This document shows positions 25,301 to 34,985 of a stretch of DNA of 64,000 bases, piece by piece. The DNA comes from Methylocella sp. GTDB lineage: Bacteria > Pseudomonadota > Alphaproteobacteria > Rhizobiales > Beijerinckiaceae. Below the pieces are notes generated by a model, which had not been told where the DNA came from, did not search any database, and worked only from the letters and a program-made list of their open reading frames with translations. Within the stretch, counting starts at the first letter, position 1. Each line of letters opens with the position of its first letter. Position numbers and translations under genes: made by a program. The stretch lies in the NCBI GenBank assembly GCA_037200525.1, contig JBBCGG010000001.1:3216501-3280500 (forward strand), written 5' to 3'.

Positions 25301-26177
25301 GTGAGCTTTTCAGACCAACAGACCTGGGTCAGCGTATCCACGGGTACCGCTAATGCCGTCGCGCTAAGCGTTCCAAATGTCGTTTCTGCGAGCAACACGG
25401 CTGCGGCGACGATCGCCGTCAATGGTCTCTCGACGATTCCAGTCCAGAAGATCACTGGCGCAGGTCTCGTCGCTCTCACTGGCGGAGAGCTTATCGCCAC
25501 CAACACCGCGACCGTCGTTTACAACGGGTCTGTCTTTGTTATCCAGTCGCCAAATCCAAGTTATCCAGTCGCCAAATCCAACGATCACACCGACTGTTAA
25601 TACCATCGTTGGCTTCTCTGTATCAGGAACCTACACCCCATCGCCCGGCGTCACGAGAGTCTATATTCAGGCATGGGGTGGTGGCGGAGGGGCGCAGAGC
25701 GTCGGGGCAGGCAGTCACGTCGCGGGCGCGGGAGGCGGCGGAACGGAATATCGACAGGGAGTCTTCTCCATTACTCCAGGAGTCGGGATATCCGTCGCCG
25801 TTGGCGGAGGCGGGTCGCCAGGCCTCAATGGTACGTTGTCATCCTTCGGGTCTTTCATGACTTCTATGCCGGGGCATGGCGCGGCATCGGGAGTTCCAGG
25901 CATCGGCGGCACTGGCGGATCGGGAGGATTCGGATTCCCCGGCAGCACCGGCGGCATTGGGTTCACGACCAACGGCAACGACAATTTCTCTGGGATCGGA
26001 GGAGCCGTATTTGGAACGTCTATGGCTTACGGCTGCACCGGTAGTGGTGCAAGCACTCTGAGCCTTCCAGGCAACTTTCCCGGCGGCGGCGGAGTAGGCG
26101 GTAACGGTGGTTCTGGTGTGGGAACAGGCGGCGCAGGCGCATCTGGTCTTATCTTGATCCAAGAACCCAACAACTGA
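25301..26177 (+). pseudogene. Glycine-rich tail-fibre-like protein, frameshifted by duplication
   Basis: Frame 1 (25301-25600) encodes SFSDQQTWVSVSTGTANAVA and reaches GSVFVIQSPNP. Frame 2 continues from the same point with TITPTVNTIVGFSVSGTYTP, then a Gly-rich domain (IQAWGGGGGAQSVGAGSHVA) of the type found in tail fibre tips, ending LILIQEPNN at 26177. A perfect 22-bp duplication at 25538-25581 causes the shift; deleting one copy restores a single frame of about 284 codons. GGAG-type sequence precedes the GTG/ATG region at 25301. Confidence 0.8.
25538..25581 (+). repeat. Perfect 22-bp tandem duplication
   Basis: The unit beginning GTTATCCAGTCGCC and ending AAATCCAA occurs at 25538-25559 and again at 25560-25581 without a mismatch. 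Twenty-two is not a multiple of three, so the duplication breaks the fibre gene. Its perfection suggests that it is recent. Confidence 0.95.
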
Positions 26178-26236
26178 TGACATTCGAATTTCCTGCCATA
26201 GGCGCTTTTGCTCGTGCCGATGACCGCCAGGAATAG
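26177..26236 (+). pseudogene. Start of next phage gene, cut at the junction
   Basis: An ATG overlapping the fibre gene's TGA opens a 19-codon frame (TFEFPAIGAFARADDRQE). The TGATG overlap suggests the true next phage gene, truncated where the sarcosine oxidase fragment begins at about 26240. Confidence 0.4.
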
Positions 26237-26249
26237 CCGAGGCCGTCCG

Positions 26250-26403
26250 TTACAGCCGGGCCGCGGGTCGGTGGATAGTCACCGAACAATGGGCAGTGAT
26301 CGCGCTGCAGGGGCCAAACGCCCGCAAAGTGCTGGAGCCGCTGATCGATGACATCGTCGTTGACGAGGCCGTCCTGCCGCAGCTTTCCCAGCCTGACGCT
26401 TGA
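26250..26403 (+). pseudogene. soxA: Fragment of sarcosine oxidase alpha subunit, GcvT domain, plus strand
   Basis: The plus frame reads VTEQWAVIALQGPNARKVLE, then PLIDDIVVDEAVLPQLSQPD, ending at a TGA at 26401. This belongs to the C-terminal folate-binding (GcvT-like) domain of SoxA. The N-terminal half of a soxA gene lies immediately beyond it on the opposite strand, so an inversion or inverted joining has split the gene. Confidence 0.8.
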
Positions 26404-26404
26404 T

Positions 26405-27530
26405 ACACGCAAATGACCCTTGGTTCGGTGACGACGGTCCCGGTCATGATTTTGATGCCGGCGGCTTTTGCCGCGGCCGGGAGAGGGCCATTCGCCTCCT
26501 GACGCAGATCGACGCCCGCTTCTATGACGACGCCCACCTGAGCGAGATCGATCGCGGCGCGATAGGCTTCGTCATGCGCCGTCGCGATGACGGCGCGGCT
26601 GCCGGGCTTGACGCCATAGCGCTTAAGATAGGTGCGCGCGGCGTCGGCGAGCATGACGCCCGGCCGGTCATTGTCCGGAAAGACAAGCGGACGCTCGAGC
26701 GGGCCCGTCGCCAGAACCACTTGCTTGGCGCGCACGTGCCAGAGCCGTTCGCGGGGCCGGCCGGGGTCTGGCGTCGGCAAATGGTCGGCGAGGCGCTGCG
26801 CGAGACCGACAAAATTGTGGGCGAAATAGCCAAAGCCGACAGTTCGCGGCAGCAGGGTCACGTTGCCGTGCGCGGCCAGGGCCCCGACCGCCTCCGCCGT
26901 CCATTGCGAGAGGCGTTTGCCCTCGATCGTCGCGCCTGTGTCCGCCAGCAGCGAGCCGCCGAATTCGGCCTGCTCGTCGCAGAGGATGACCTTGACGCCG
27001 GTTGACGCCGCGGCGAGAGCGGCCGCCAGTCCCGCGGGGCCGCCGCCAACCACCAGCACGTCGCAATGGGCGTAGCGCTGGGTATATCGATCTCCGTCCG
27101 CCGCTGTGGGCGCCTTTCCGAGCCCCGCCATGGCGCGAATGTTGGGCTCATAAAAACTCTTCCAGGCGCGTTTCGGCCACATGAATGTCTTGTAGTAGAA
27201 GCCGGCCGGGATGAACTGCGATAGCTTGTCGTTTATTTCGCCGACATCAAAGGCGAGCGACAGGAAGCGATTCTGGCTCTCCGCAATCAGGCCGTCATAA
27301 TCAACGCCGACGCCAACGAGGGCGTTCGGCTCATCGGCTCCCGCGCCAAGGATGCCGCGCGGCCGATGGTATTTGAACGAACGGCCGACCAGGTGAACGC
27401 CATGGGCCAAGAGCGCCGAGGCGAGCGTATCGCCCTGGCAGCCGGAATAAGTTCGACCATCGAAGGTGAAGCGCAACGGCCGCGCGCGATCGAGCCGGCC
27501 GCCCTCGAGGCTACGAAAAGGCGCGCTCAT
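26405..27530 (-). pseudogene. soxA: Sarcosine oxidase alpha subunit, N-terminal half only
   Basis: About 370 codons of a protein normally near 1000. The ferredoxin-like N-terminal domain is present (TYSGCQGDTLASALLAHGVH; GRSFKYHRPRGILGAGADEP), as is the FAD-binding part (CDVLVVGGGPAGLAAALAAA), running to AAGIKIMTGTVVTEP. The frame then enters foreign sequence and ends at 26250. SoxA forms the heterotetrameric SoxBDAG enzyme that demethylates sarcosine to glycine with tetrahydrofolate. Without its C-terminal half it cannot work. It overlaps soxD by ATGA. Confidence 0.85.
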
Positions 27531-27829
27531 CGACCCGCCTCTTGTTTCAGCTTGGTGAGGTCTGGACGCGGCTCGCCGACCTTATATGTGGTCACGAAGA
27601 AGTCACTGACTGTGTCTCGCACGGCGTTGAAAAACCGCGCGCAGCCATGGGTGTGTCTTCAACGCTCGAAGTGGAGACCTTTCGGGTTGCGGCGCATGTA
27701 GAGAAATTCCGTCCACTCGTCGTCGCTCAGCGCAGAGGGGTTTTCCGGTCGAGCGATATGAGCCTCGCCGCCATACTGGAATTCGATTTCCGGCCGCGGG
27801 CCGCAATAGGGGCAGTTGATCGCCAACAT
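27527..27829 (-). pseudogene. soxD: Sarcosine oxidase delta subunit with internal stop
   Basis: The 100-codon frame encodes the zinc-binding SoxD fold: LAINCPYCGPRPEIEFQYGG, then SDDEWTEFLYMRRNPKGLHF. It continues ER-stop-RHTHGCARFFNAVRDT and ends LTKLKQEAGR. The stop is TGA at 27659-27661 (codon 57), where the family has Trp (TGG), so one G-to-A change inactivates the gene. The reading frame is otherwise intact, which argues for recent decay or a sequencing error. The order soxB-soxD-soxA is standard. Confidence 0.88.
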
Positions 27830-27842
27830 TGATTTCGGCCTT

Positions 27843-29096
27843 CTAATGGGCGACCGCGGCGGCGGCGGCCTGGTCGATCAGCAAACCGTCGCGAAAGCGA
27901 TTGAGCGTGAAAGGCGCGTTGATGGCATGCGGCTCATCTCTCGCGATGGTATGGGCGAAGACATGGCCGGCTCCCGGCGTCGCTTTGAAGCCGCCAGTGC
28001 CCCAGCCGCAATTGACGTACAGTCCCGCCACTGGCGTCTTGCCTATGATCGGCGAGCGATCGGGCGTGACGTCGACGATGCCGCCCCAGTTGCGCAGCAT
28101 GCGCATGCGCCGGAACATCGGGAATAATTCGCAGATCGCTTCCAGTGTGTGGTTGGCGATATGGAGACCTCCGCGCTGGCTGTAGGAGACATAGGCGTCC
28201 GTCCCGGCGCCGATGACCAGTTCGCCCTTGTCGGATTGGCTGATATAGGCGTGGATGGTGTTTGACATGACGACGCACGGGAAGACGGGCTTCACCGGCT
28301 CAGACACCAGCGCCTGCAGCGGATAGCTTTCAAGCGGAACGCGGACGCCGGCCATCGCCATGACGACGCTGGAGTTGCCCGCGGCCGAAACGCCGATCTT
28401 CTTGGTCCGGATCACGCCGCGCGTGGTCTCGACCGCCTCCACCGCGCCGCCGGCGTCGCGACGGATCGCGGTCGCCGCGCAGTTCTGGATGATGTCGACG
28501 CCGCGCGCGTCAGCGGCGCGGGCGTAGCCCCAGGCGACGGCATCGTGCCGCGCTGTGCCGCCGCGTCGCTGTAAGGCGCCGCCAACGACGGGATAGCGCG
28601 CGCCGGACGAAATATTCAGCGGGGGGCAGAATTCCTTGCACTCTTCGGCGTTGAGCCATTCATTGTCGACTCCGTTCAAGCGATTGGCGTGAATGTGCCG
28701 CTTGAAGGACTGGATGTCGTGAACGTTATGAGCAAGCATCAGCACGCCGCGCGGAGAATACATGACGTTGTAGTTCAAGTCCTGTGACAGACCTTCCCAC
28801 AATTTGACCGCATGGTCGTAAAGGACCGCGCTTTCGTCGAACAGATAATTCGAGCGGACAATCGTCGTGTTTCGGCCGGTATTTCCCCCGCCAAGCCAGC
28901 CGCGCTCCAGGATAGCGACTTCGGCCAGCCCGTGCTCCTTGGCTAGATAATAGGCAGTAGCCAAGCCGTGCCCTCCCCCGCCGATTATAATTGCGTCATA
29001 GGCAGGCTTGGGTTCCGGCGACCTCCATTGCGGACGCCAATCCTCATGGCCGCGCAGTCCCTGGAGAAAGAGCGAAAAGGCCGAATATCTCTGCAT
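27843..29096 (-). CDS. soxB: Sarcosine oxidase beta subunit
   Basis: A 417-residue flavoprotein of full family length. It has the dinucleotide-binding motif AIIIGGGGHGLATAYYLAKE near residue 33 and the RNTTIVRSNYL segment around the covalent FMN region. The C-terminal end is typical (YVNCGWGTGGFKATPGAGHV). The start at 29094-29096 gives the family N-terminal end QRYSAFSLFLQGLRGHEDWR. The gene appears intact although its partner subunits downstream are broken, and no soxG is present. Confidence 0.9.
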   Translation of the reverse strand: MQRYSAFSLFLQGLRGHEDWRPQWRSPEPKPAYDAIIIGGGGHGLATAYYLAKEHGLAEVAILERGWLGGGNTGRNTTIVRSNYLFDESAVLYDHAVKLWEGLSQDLNYNVMYSPRGVLMLAHNVHDIQSFKRHIHANRLNGVDNEWLNAEECKEFCPPLNISSGARYPVVGGALQRRGGTARHDAVAWGYARAADARGVDIIQNCAATAIRRDAGGAVEAVETTRGVIRTKKIGVSAAGNSSVVMAMAGVRVPLESYPLQALVSEPVKPVFPCVVMSNTIHAYISQSDKGELVIGAGTDAYVSYSQRGGLHIANHTLEAICELFPMFRRMRMLRNWGGIVDVTPDRSPIIGKTPVAGLYVNCGWGTGGFKATPGAGHVFAHTIARDEPHAINAPFTLNRFRDGLLIDQAAAAAVAH

Positions 29097-29194
29097 GACC
29101 GATTGCGATCCTGATTTGAGGATCGCGGATAGTTGCACGAATTCGACACGGTCGGCGAGAATGCAAGCGGCGAAAGTCTTGAATAAATCCGACA

Positions 29195-29400
29195 TACGCC
29201 GCAGTCCGGGCTTCGCCCGCCGCATCCCGCCTGAGCGACGAGGAGGATGGCATGCGCTGCGGGCGCCAGCGTAAATCGAGATTTCCTGAAGATGCAGGGC
29301 GATGGCCTGGCTGTCGCAGGAAGGCGAGACGAGGCCGGTCGCCTTTGGCTTTACCGGCGCGACCGCGCCGAAAAGGTAAGTAAACCTGCGCCGTCCTCCG
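29195..29400 (-). pseudogene. IS630-family transposase remnant
   Basis: The minus strand encodes FTYLFGAVAPVKPKATGLVS, then SQAIALHLQEISI. In a second frame follows AHAILLVAQAG, matching the IS630 core (…ALHL.EIS…HA.LL.DQAG). The catalytic Asp is replaced in the last motif and the remainder is lost. It lies in the 414-base gap between the permease and soxB, so an IS once sat inside this operon. Confidence 0.6.
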
Positions 29401-29510
29401 GTCGAGCGGCGCGGGAAGTCTGGTTCCACGCCCCGCCTAACGGCGGGCGATCTCGTTCTTCTGCCCGATTCTGCTTCGCCGTCCTGCAAATCTGTGCCAA
29501 GCCGCCGACG

Positions 29511-30293
29511 TTACTCGGATCGCTGCATGAAGCGATAAGCGACGAGCACCGGAACGAAGGTGATCGCAGTCACGAAAAGAACCACAACGTTCACTTCGGG
29601 CAAGCGCTGACCGAGGCGGATTGCGCCAAAGATCCAGAGCGGCAGCGTATTTTGCACGCCTGCAGTGAAGGTCGTGACAATTACTTCGTCGAAAGACAGC
29701 GCGAAAGCGAGAATGGCGCCCGCGATCAGCGAGCCTGAGATCAGCGGCAACGTAACCAGCCGGAAAGTTCGCCAACTGTCGGCCCCGAGGTCCATTGAGG
29801 CTTCGGCAAGCGACGCCGGCATGCGCCGCAACCGCGCCAGGACGTTGTTGTAGACCACCACGATGCAGAAGGTCGCATGGCCGATCACTATGGTCCAGAA
29901 CGACAGGCCGACGCTCCAGAGAGTGAAGAATGAATTCAGCGCCACACCGGTGATGATGCCGGGCAGCGCGATTGGCAAAACCACCACGAAGGAAACGGTT
30001 TCGCGGCCGAAGAAGCGGAAGCGGTGAACCCCGAAAGCCGCCGCCGCGCCCAACACGACCGCGATGGCGGTCGCGATCACGCTCGCTTCGAGGGAAAGGA
30101 CCAAGGCCGAGCGTATCTCGCGATTTTGCCAGGCCGAGGCGAACCATTGCAGGCTGAACCCCGGAATGGGCCAAGTCTGAATGTTGGACGCGTTGAAGGC
30201 ATAAACGGCGATGACCGCGATCGGTCCGAAAAGGAAGGTCAAGACCAGCGCGGCCCAAAGGCCGAGGATGATGCGAGTCGTTAGCGAATGCAT
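29511..30293 (-). CDS. ydcV: ABC transporter permease, YdcV/PotC type
   Basis: A 260-residue inner-membrane protein with six predicted helices and the permease loop LAEASMDLGADSWRTFRLVT (EAA motif) contacting the ATPase. It is the second permease of a spermidine/putrescine-type importer. It starts six bases after the other permease's stop. Full length and intact. Confidence 0.9.
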   Translation of the reverse strand: MHSLTTRIILGLWAALVLTFLFGPIAVIAVYAFNASNIQTWPIPGFSLQWFASAWQNREIRSALVLSLEASVIATAIAVVLGAAAAFGVHRFRFFGRETVSFVVVLPIALPGIITGVALNSFFTLWSVGLSFWTIVIGHATFCIVVVYNNVLARLRRMPASLAEASMDLGADSWRTFRLVTLPLISGSLIAGAILAFALSFDEVIVTTFTAGVQNTLPLWIFGAIRLGQRLPEVNVVVLFVTAITFVPVLVAYRFMQRSE

Positions 30294-30299
30294 GGCGCC

Positions 30300-31013
30300 T
30301 CACATTGTCTCGAAGGCGCCGAGCCTGCGCGCGACGATGAGGTAAAGCGCCATGACGACGAGCGGCACGGCGGCATAGGCGGCCGCAAAGGGCACATTGT
30401 TGGCGATGCCGACATTGGCGTAGACGACGTTGCCGATGAAATCCGACCCCGGGCCTCCCACCAGAACCGGCGTGATGAAATCGCCAAGAGTCAGCGAGAA
30501 CGTGAAGATCGAGCCGGCTATCAGCCCAGGCAGACTGAGGGGCAGCACAATCTTGACGGTCGTCCGCCACGCCTTTGCGCCAAGATCCTGCGATGCTTCA
30601 AACAGCGAATTCGGAATGCGGTCGAGCGCGGTGTAGAGCGGCGTGATCATGAACGGCAGCCAGATGTAGGAAAAAACGATCCACATCGCCCATCGCGAAT
30701 AGCCGATCTCGAGGCCCGGCAGGCCTAAAGCGTTCAGCACCCAATTGAGAGCGCCGTCGTGGGCGAGGATAAGGCGCCAAGCATAAATGCGGGCGAGATA
30801 GCTCGACCAAAGCGGCAGCAGGACCAGCGTGAACAGCGTCACGCGGAGTTTCGGCCCGGCGATCCGGGCCATTGTATAGGCGAACGGATAGGCGATCAGC
30901 GCATCCGTGACAGTGACGACAGCGGCCATGCCGATCGTCCTCAGCGCGATGGCGCGATAGGTTTCGCTTCCGACAATCTGGCGGAAATTGTCGAGCGTCC
31001 AGGTTCTGTTCAT
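30300..31013 (-). pseudogene. ydcU: ABC transporter permease, YdcU/PotB type, distal part
   Basis: The second piece of a split gene: 237 residues from NRTWTLDNFRQIVGSETYRA to RRLGAFETM, containing helices 2-6 and the EAA loop (LFEASQDLGAKAWRTTVKIV). Its ATG (31011-31013) overlaps the TGA of the first piece. In the family the two pieces form one protein, so a single-base loss in GCGAAATGAAC is likely. Coupled translation of two fragments is possible in principle. Confidence 0.8.
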
Positions 31014-31210
31014 TTCGCCGTAAGATCGTCGACGCTCCAGAAGGCCGTGACGAAGAGCGCGACTAGCGCCGCAAGATAGATCAAGACGAACCAGGTAAAC
31101 GGCGGCCCGAGAACCGCCCAAAGGCCCAGGGTCGAGTTGCGCCACAGCGCCGCCGAGATGCGGCGCGCGAGGCTCGGGCGTTGATGAAGGACGGGAGCGG
31201 AAAGGGTCAT
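31010..31210 (-). pseudogene. ydcU: ABC transporter permease, YdcU/PotB type, N-terminal part
   Basis: 66 residues (TLSAPVLHQRPSLARRISAA, then the first membrane helix FTWFVLIYLAALVALFVTAF) ending SVDDLTAK-stop. It corresponds to the cytoplasmic start and helix 1 of the permease whose remainder follows in the -1 frame with an ATGA overlap. Confidence 0.8.
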
Positions 31211-31328
31211 GTTGATTAGCCGCGAATTGCCGGAGTCTCGTGGAAGCCCGGCGGGGGCTTGCCGCCCTCCTTCTCGCCCGGTGAGATGAAAGCGAATATG
31301 ACCCTGACTGCCGTCAGCGCCGAGAGCG

Positions 31329-32474
31329 CTACCCTTTGATCTCCTGCCATTTCTTCTGCCAGTCGGTATAGCTCGTGCAAGTCTTGCTGCCATCCGAACA
31401 TTGCTGCAGAAGCGTCTTCCAGAACTTGATGCTCTGCAAATAAGAGGCTGGGGCGTTCAGATGGTATTTCTCGCAGGAGCCAGCTTGCTGTGCATTCATT
31501 TCCGAACAAGCTTTGAGATTGACTGGCGTTTCCCCAAAGTAGATCGCCTGCTGCGCCTGCACTTTAGGCGTCGAGGCATAGCTCATGAATTTGTAGGCGC
31601 AGTTCGGATGCTTGGTTTTCGCCGAGAGCATCCAGCTATCCGCCCAGCCCGTGGCCCCTTCGCTCGGAATGACTTCGGCGACAGGTGTCCCCGCGTCTTT
31701 CAGGGTGTTGGTCATGTAGGGCCACGCGGCCCCGATTGCGGCGTCGCCATTCTTGAAGAGCTCGATCTCGTCCGATGCGAGCCCCCAATATTTCTTGACC
31801 ACCTTCTGCTGACCTTTGAGCAGGTCGGCAACGGCGTCGAGCTGCCGGGGCGTGAGTTCGTACGGATCCTTGATGCCGAGTTCGGGCTTGGTCTTGGACA
31901 GGTAAAGCGCCGCATCGGCGATCTGGATGGGATTGTCCGGGACGCTCACCTGGCCCTGATATTTGGGATCGTAAATGGCGCCCCAACTCGTCGGCGCGTC
32001 TTTGACTTTGTCCGTGTTCCATAAGAGGACGTTCGGCCCCCACTCGTAAGATAGGCCGTAGTGAACGCCCTTGATGGTGTTGTGCGGGGGCGACTTCAGA
32101 TCCTCGACGAAATCCTTGTAGTCCGGGATGAGATCTACTGCGATGGGTTGCACGTCGCCGCCATAAATGAGCCTCAGCGTGGCGTCGCCGGAAGCGGAGA
32201 CGAGGTCGTATTCGCCGCCGCCGCCTTGGCGCATGAGAGCAACCATCTCATCCGAGGACCCTGCATATTTGCGGTTCACCTGGCAGCCGGTTTCAGTTTC
32301 GAAAGGTTTTATCCAGTCGTCCTGCGCATAGCCTTCCCACGCCACGACGTTGAGCGCGCCCTCCCCCTTGCCGATTGCTTTGGGATAGTTCGCCGTGGCC
32401 GGCGCGGACCAACCCGCCGTCGGCGCAACTAGAGACGCGATGATTGTCGCGACGCTCGCAATTCTTTTCCCCAT
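31329..32474 (-). CDS. ydcS: Polyamine-type ABC transporter substrate-binding protein (YdcS-like)
   Basis: A 381-residue periplasmic protein, the same length as E. coli YdcS. It has a signal peptide (IASVATIIASLVAPTAGWSA) followed by NVVAWEGYAQDDWIKPFETE and GSSDEMVALMRQGGGGEYDL. The order of genes (binding protein, two permeases, ATPase, aminobutyraldehyde dehydrogenase) reproduces ydcSTUVW, known to handle putrescine and its breakdown. The neighbouring sarcosine oxidase genes leave open that a methylated amine is the substrate here. Confidence 0.9.
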   Translation of the reverse strand: MGKRIASVATIIASLVAPTAGWSAPATANYPKAIGKGEGALNVVAWEGYAQDDWIKPFETETGCQVNRKYAGSSDEMVALMRQGGGGEYDLVSASGDATLRLIYGGDVQPIAVDLIPDYKDFVEDLKSPPHNTIKGVHYGLSYEWGPNVLLWNTDKVKDAPTSWGAIYDPKYQGQVSVPDNPIQIADAALYLSKTKPELGIKDPYELTPRQLDAVADLLKGQQKVVKKYWGLASDEIELFKNGDAAIGAAWPYMTNTLKDAGTPVAEVIPSEGATGWADSWMLSAKTKHPNCAYKFMSYASTPKVQAQQAIYFGETPVNLKACSEMNAQQAGSCEKYHLNAPASYLQSIKFWKTLLQQCSDGSKTCTSYTDWQKKWQEIKG

Positions 32475-32493
32475 CCTGCCCTCCTACATAGCC

Positions 32494-33552
32494 TCAACCG
32501 GCGTCGTCCAACGTGCACACCGCGTCAGGCCGCCAGCCGACCAACACCACTTCTCCGCGACGGCTGGCCAGACGCCCCGACGACGTTTCTGCGTTCGGCT
32601 GAACGGCCTCAACACAGGCGCCGTCGCCAAGACGAACGACATATTTCGTGAACATGCCGAAATAGACCTCGTCCTCGAGGCGCCCGTTTTCGACATGGAG
32701 GCCCGGCTCCGTCATGGCGGTTCCGGCCGGCGCCAATCGAACCTTCTCCGGCCGCAGCACGAGAATGCTTCGGCCTCGCTTCACCAGGCTTGAGGTCCCG
32801 ACGAAGCCGGCAGCGAAAGCCGTCGCCGGATGGTCGTAGATCTCGCGTGGAGTTCCGATCTGCTCGATCCTGCCCCGGTTGAAGATAGCGATGCGGCTCG
32901 ACATCGAGAGCGCCTCTTCCTGGTCGTGCGTGACGTAAAGGAAGGTGATTCCGACCTGCTCCTGGATGTGCTTCAGCTCGAGTTGCATGTCGCGCCGCAG
33001 CTTGAGATCAAGCGCGCCTAGGGGTTCGTCCAGCAGGAGCAGCCCCGGACGGTTCACGATGGCGCGGGCAAGACCCACACGCTGCCGCTGCCCGCCCGAT
33101 AACTGAGCGGGCAGACGGCGCCCTAAATCGCTCAATCGCACTGTCTGGAGCGCTTCGGCAACGCGGTCGCGGCAAACCGCTCCGCTGATGCCTTTGGCTT
33201 TCAGCCCATAGGCAACGTTGTCGGCGACGCTCATATGCGGGAAGAGCGCGTAATCCTGGAACACGGTATTGATGTTGCGATCGAAAGGCGGCGTGCGGGC
33301 GACATCCACGCCCTCAAGTTCGATGGCGCCGCCGTCCAGACGCTCAAACCCTGCGATCAGGCGCAGAGTTGTAGTCTTGCCCGACCCAGACGGTCCAAGC
33401 AGGGTGAAAAACTCGCCGCGGCGCACCTCAAGATCTACATGGTCGACCGCCGTCGTTCCCCCGTATTTCTTGCGAACGCCGGACAAGCGTAGAAGCACGT
33501 CCGGTCTGACCTCAAGTCGCGATCCAGCCGGCGTTTGGGCATGGGCGTTCAC
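32494..33552 (-). CDS. ydcT: ABC transporter ATP-binding protein (YdcT/PotA type)
   Basis: A 352-residue ATPase with Walker A GPSGSGKTT, signature LSGGQRQRVGLARAI and Walker B LLLLDEPLGALD. The C-terminal TOBE domain is usual for polyamine importers (VKRGRSILVLRPEKVRLAPA). It lies between the dehydrogenase and the binding-protein gene, all closely spaced. Intact. Confidence 0.92.
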   Translation of the reverse strand: MNAHAQTPAGSRLEVRPDVLLRLSGVRKKYGGTTAVDHVDLEVRRGEFFTLLGPSGSGKTTTLRLIAGFERLDGGAIELEGVDVARTPPFDRNINTVFQDYALFPHMSVADNVAYGLKAKGISGAVCRDRVAEALQTVRLSDLGRRLPAQLSGGQRQRVGLARAIVNRPGLLLLDEPLGALDLKLRRDMQLELKHIQEQVGITFLYVTHDQEEALSMSSRIAIFNRGRIEQIGTPREIYDHPATAFAAGFVGTSSLVKRGRSILVLRPEKVRLAPAGTAMTEPGLHVENGRLEDEVYFGMFTKYVVRLGDGACVEAVQPNAETSSGRLASRRGEVVLVGWRPDAVCTLDDAG

Positions 33553-33560
33553 GGCCGGGC

Positions 33561-34985
33561 TCAGAGTTTGACCATGATGTGGCGGGCGACCGTATAGTCT
33601 TCCAACGAAAGCATCGACATATCCTTGCCGTAACCTGAGGACTTCACGCCGCCATGCGGCATTTCATTGACCAGCATGAAGTGCGTGTTGATCCAGGTGC
33701 AGCCGTATTGCAGGCGCGCCGCCGTCTGCATGGCGCGGCCGACATCTCGTGTCCAGACAGACGAAGCGAGACCATATTCGGAATCATTGGCCCATGCGAC
33801 AGCCTCTTCCTCGTCGCCGAACCGCGTGACCGAGACGACGGGACCAAAAACCTCGCGCTGGACGATTTCGTCGGCCTGTTTCGCCCCGGCGATCACGGTC
33901 GGCTCGTAAAAGAACCCAGCGCCGCTGGCCGACTTGCCCCCTGTGACTACCTCAACGTGGTTAAGCGCTCGCGCGCGTTCCACGAAGCTCGCGACGCGTC
34001 CGCGCTGCCGCTCGCTGATTAGCGGGCCGATCTCGGCATCGGTCATGTCCTGCGGGCCGAACTTGATCGTTGACGCGGCTGAGGCAAGATCGGCAACGAG
34101 CTTGTCGTAGATCTTAGGGCCCGCATAGACGCGGCAGGCGGCCGTACAATCCTGGCCAGCATTATAGTAGCCGAAGGTGCGCAAGCCGGCGACGACCGCA
34201 TCAAGGTCAGCGTCATCGAACACGATCACAGGCGCTTTGCCACCGAGTTCGAGATGGGTGCGCTTGATGCCGCGCGACGCCGCTTCGAGTACCTTTCGCC
34301 CAGTGGAGATGTCGCCTGTAAGCGACGCCATACGCACAGCAGGATGCGAGATCAGGGTCGCTCCCACCGTGTCGCCACGGCCAAGAACAAGATTGAATAC
34401 GCCTTCTGGCAGGATGTTGGCGGCAACTTCCGCGAATTTCAGCGCCGTCAGCGGGGTATGTTCCGAAGGCTTCAGCACGATCGTATTGCCGGCCCCGATA
34501 GCCGGCGCCGTCTTCCAAGCCAGCATCATCAGCGGATAGTTCCAGGGTGCGATCGAGGCGACCACCCCGATCGGATCGCGGCGGATCATGCTGGTGTGAC
34601 CGGCGATGTATTCCCCCCCGACCTGGCCGTGCATGCACCGCACAGCACCGGCGAAGAAACGGAAGCAATCGACGATTGCCGGAATCTCGTCGGCAATCAC
34701 GCGGGCGAGTGGCTTGCCGCAATTGAGGCTCTCGAGGCGCGCGAATTCTTCCGCATTGGCTTCTATTGCCTCGGCGATCTTCAGCAACGCCGCCGAACGC
34801 TCGGCGGGCGTTGTACGGGACCATTGCGGGAAGGCTTTCTCAGCGGCGCGCACAGCCTGATCCACCTGCGCTTCGCTCGCGTCGGCAATGATGTGAAAGA
34901 CGGCGCCAGCGGCAGGGTTGACGATCGATTCTATAGAGCCCTGGCCTGCCACGAAGCTGCCGCCGATGAGCAGTTCTGTCTGCAT
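33561..34985 (-). CDS. ydcW: Aminobutyraldehyde-type aldehyde dehydrogenase
   Basis: A 474-residue NAD-dependent dehydrogenase. The family motifs are [20 protein letters not shown], the catalytic Glu in HLELGGKAP and the catalytic Cys in [13 protein letters not shown], and it ends [20 protein letters not shown]. It most resembles PatD/YdcW, which oxidises gamma-aminobutyraldehyde (from putrescine) to GABA; betaine-aldehyde activity is a known side activity in this group. I chose the ATG at 34983-34985 ([20 protein letters not shown]). It is first in the transporter operon, with LysR upstream. Confidence 0.88.
   Translation of the reverse strand: MQTELLIGGSFVAGQGSIESIVNPAAGAVFHIIADASEAQVDQAVRAAEKAFPQWSRTTPAERSAALLKIAEAIEANAEEFARLESLNCGKPLARVIADEIPAIVDCFRFFAGAVRCMHGQVGGEYIAGHTSMIRRDPIGVVASIAPWNYPLMMLAWKTAPAIGAGNTIVLKPSEHTPLTALKFAEVAANILPEGVFNLVLGRGDTVGATLISHPAVRMASLTGDISTGRKVLEAASRGIKRTHLELGGKAPVIVFDDADLDAVVAGLRTFGYYNAGQDCTAACRVYAGPKIYDKLVADLASAASTIKFGPQDMTDAEIGPLISERQRGRVASFVERARALNHVEVVTGGKSASGAGFFYEPTVIAGAKQADEIVQREVFGPVVSVTRFGDEEEAVAWANDSEYGLASSVWTRDVGRAMQTAARLQYGCTWINTHFMLVNEMPHGGVKSSGYGKDMSMLSLEDYTVARHIMVKL

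Noticed and set aside
18012-26236. Novel defence island in the phage-rich region
   Set aside because: No nuclease, toxin, reverse transcriptase or STAND-type gene is visible; the region is made of decayed structural genes and IS elements.
29100-29510. Possible glycine riboswitch before soxB
   Set aside because: The conserved glycine-aptamer blocks were looked for and not found; the gap is explained largely by an IS630 remnant.
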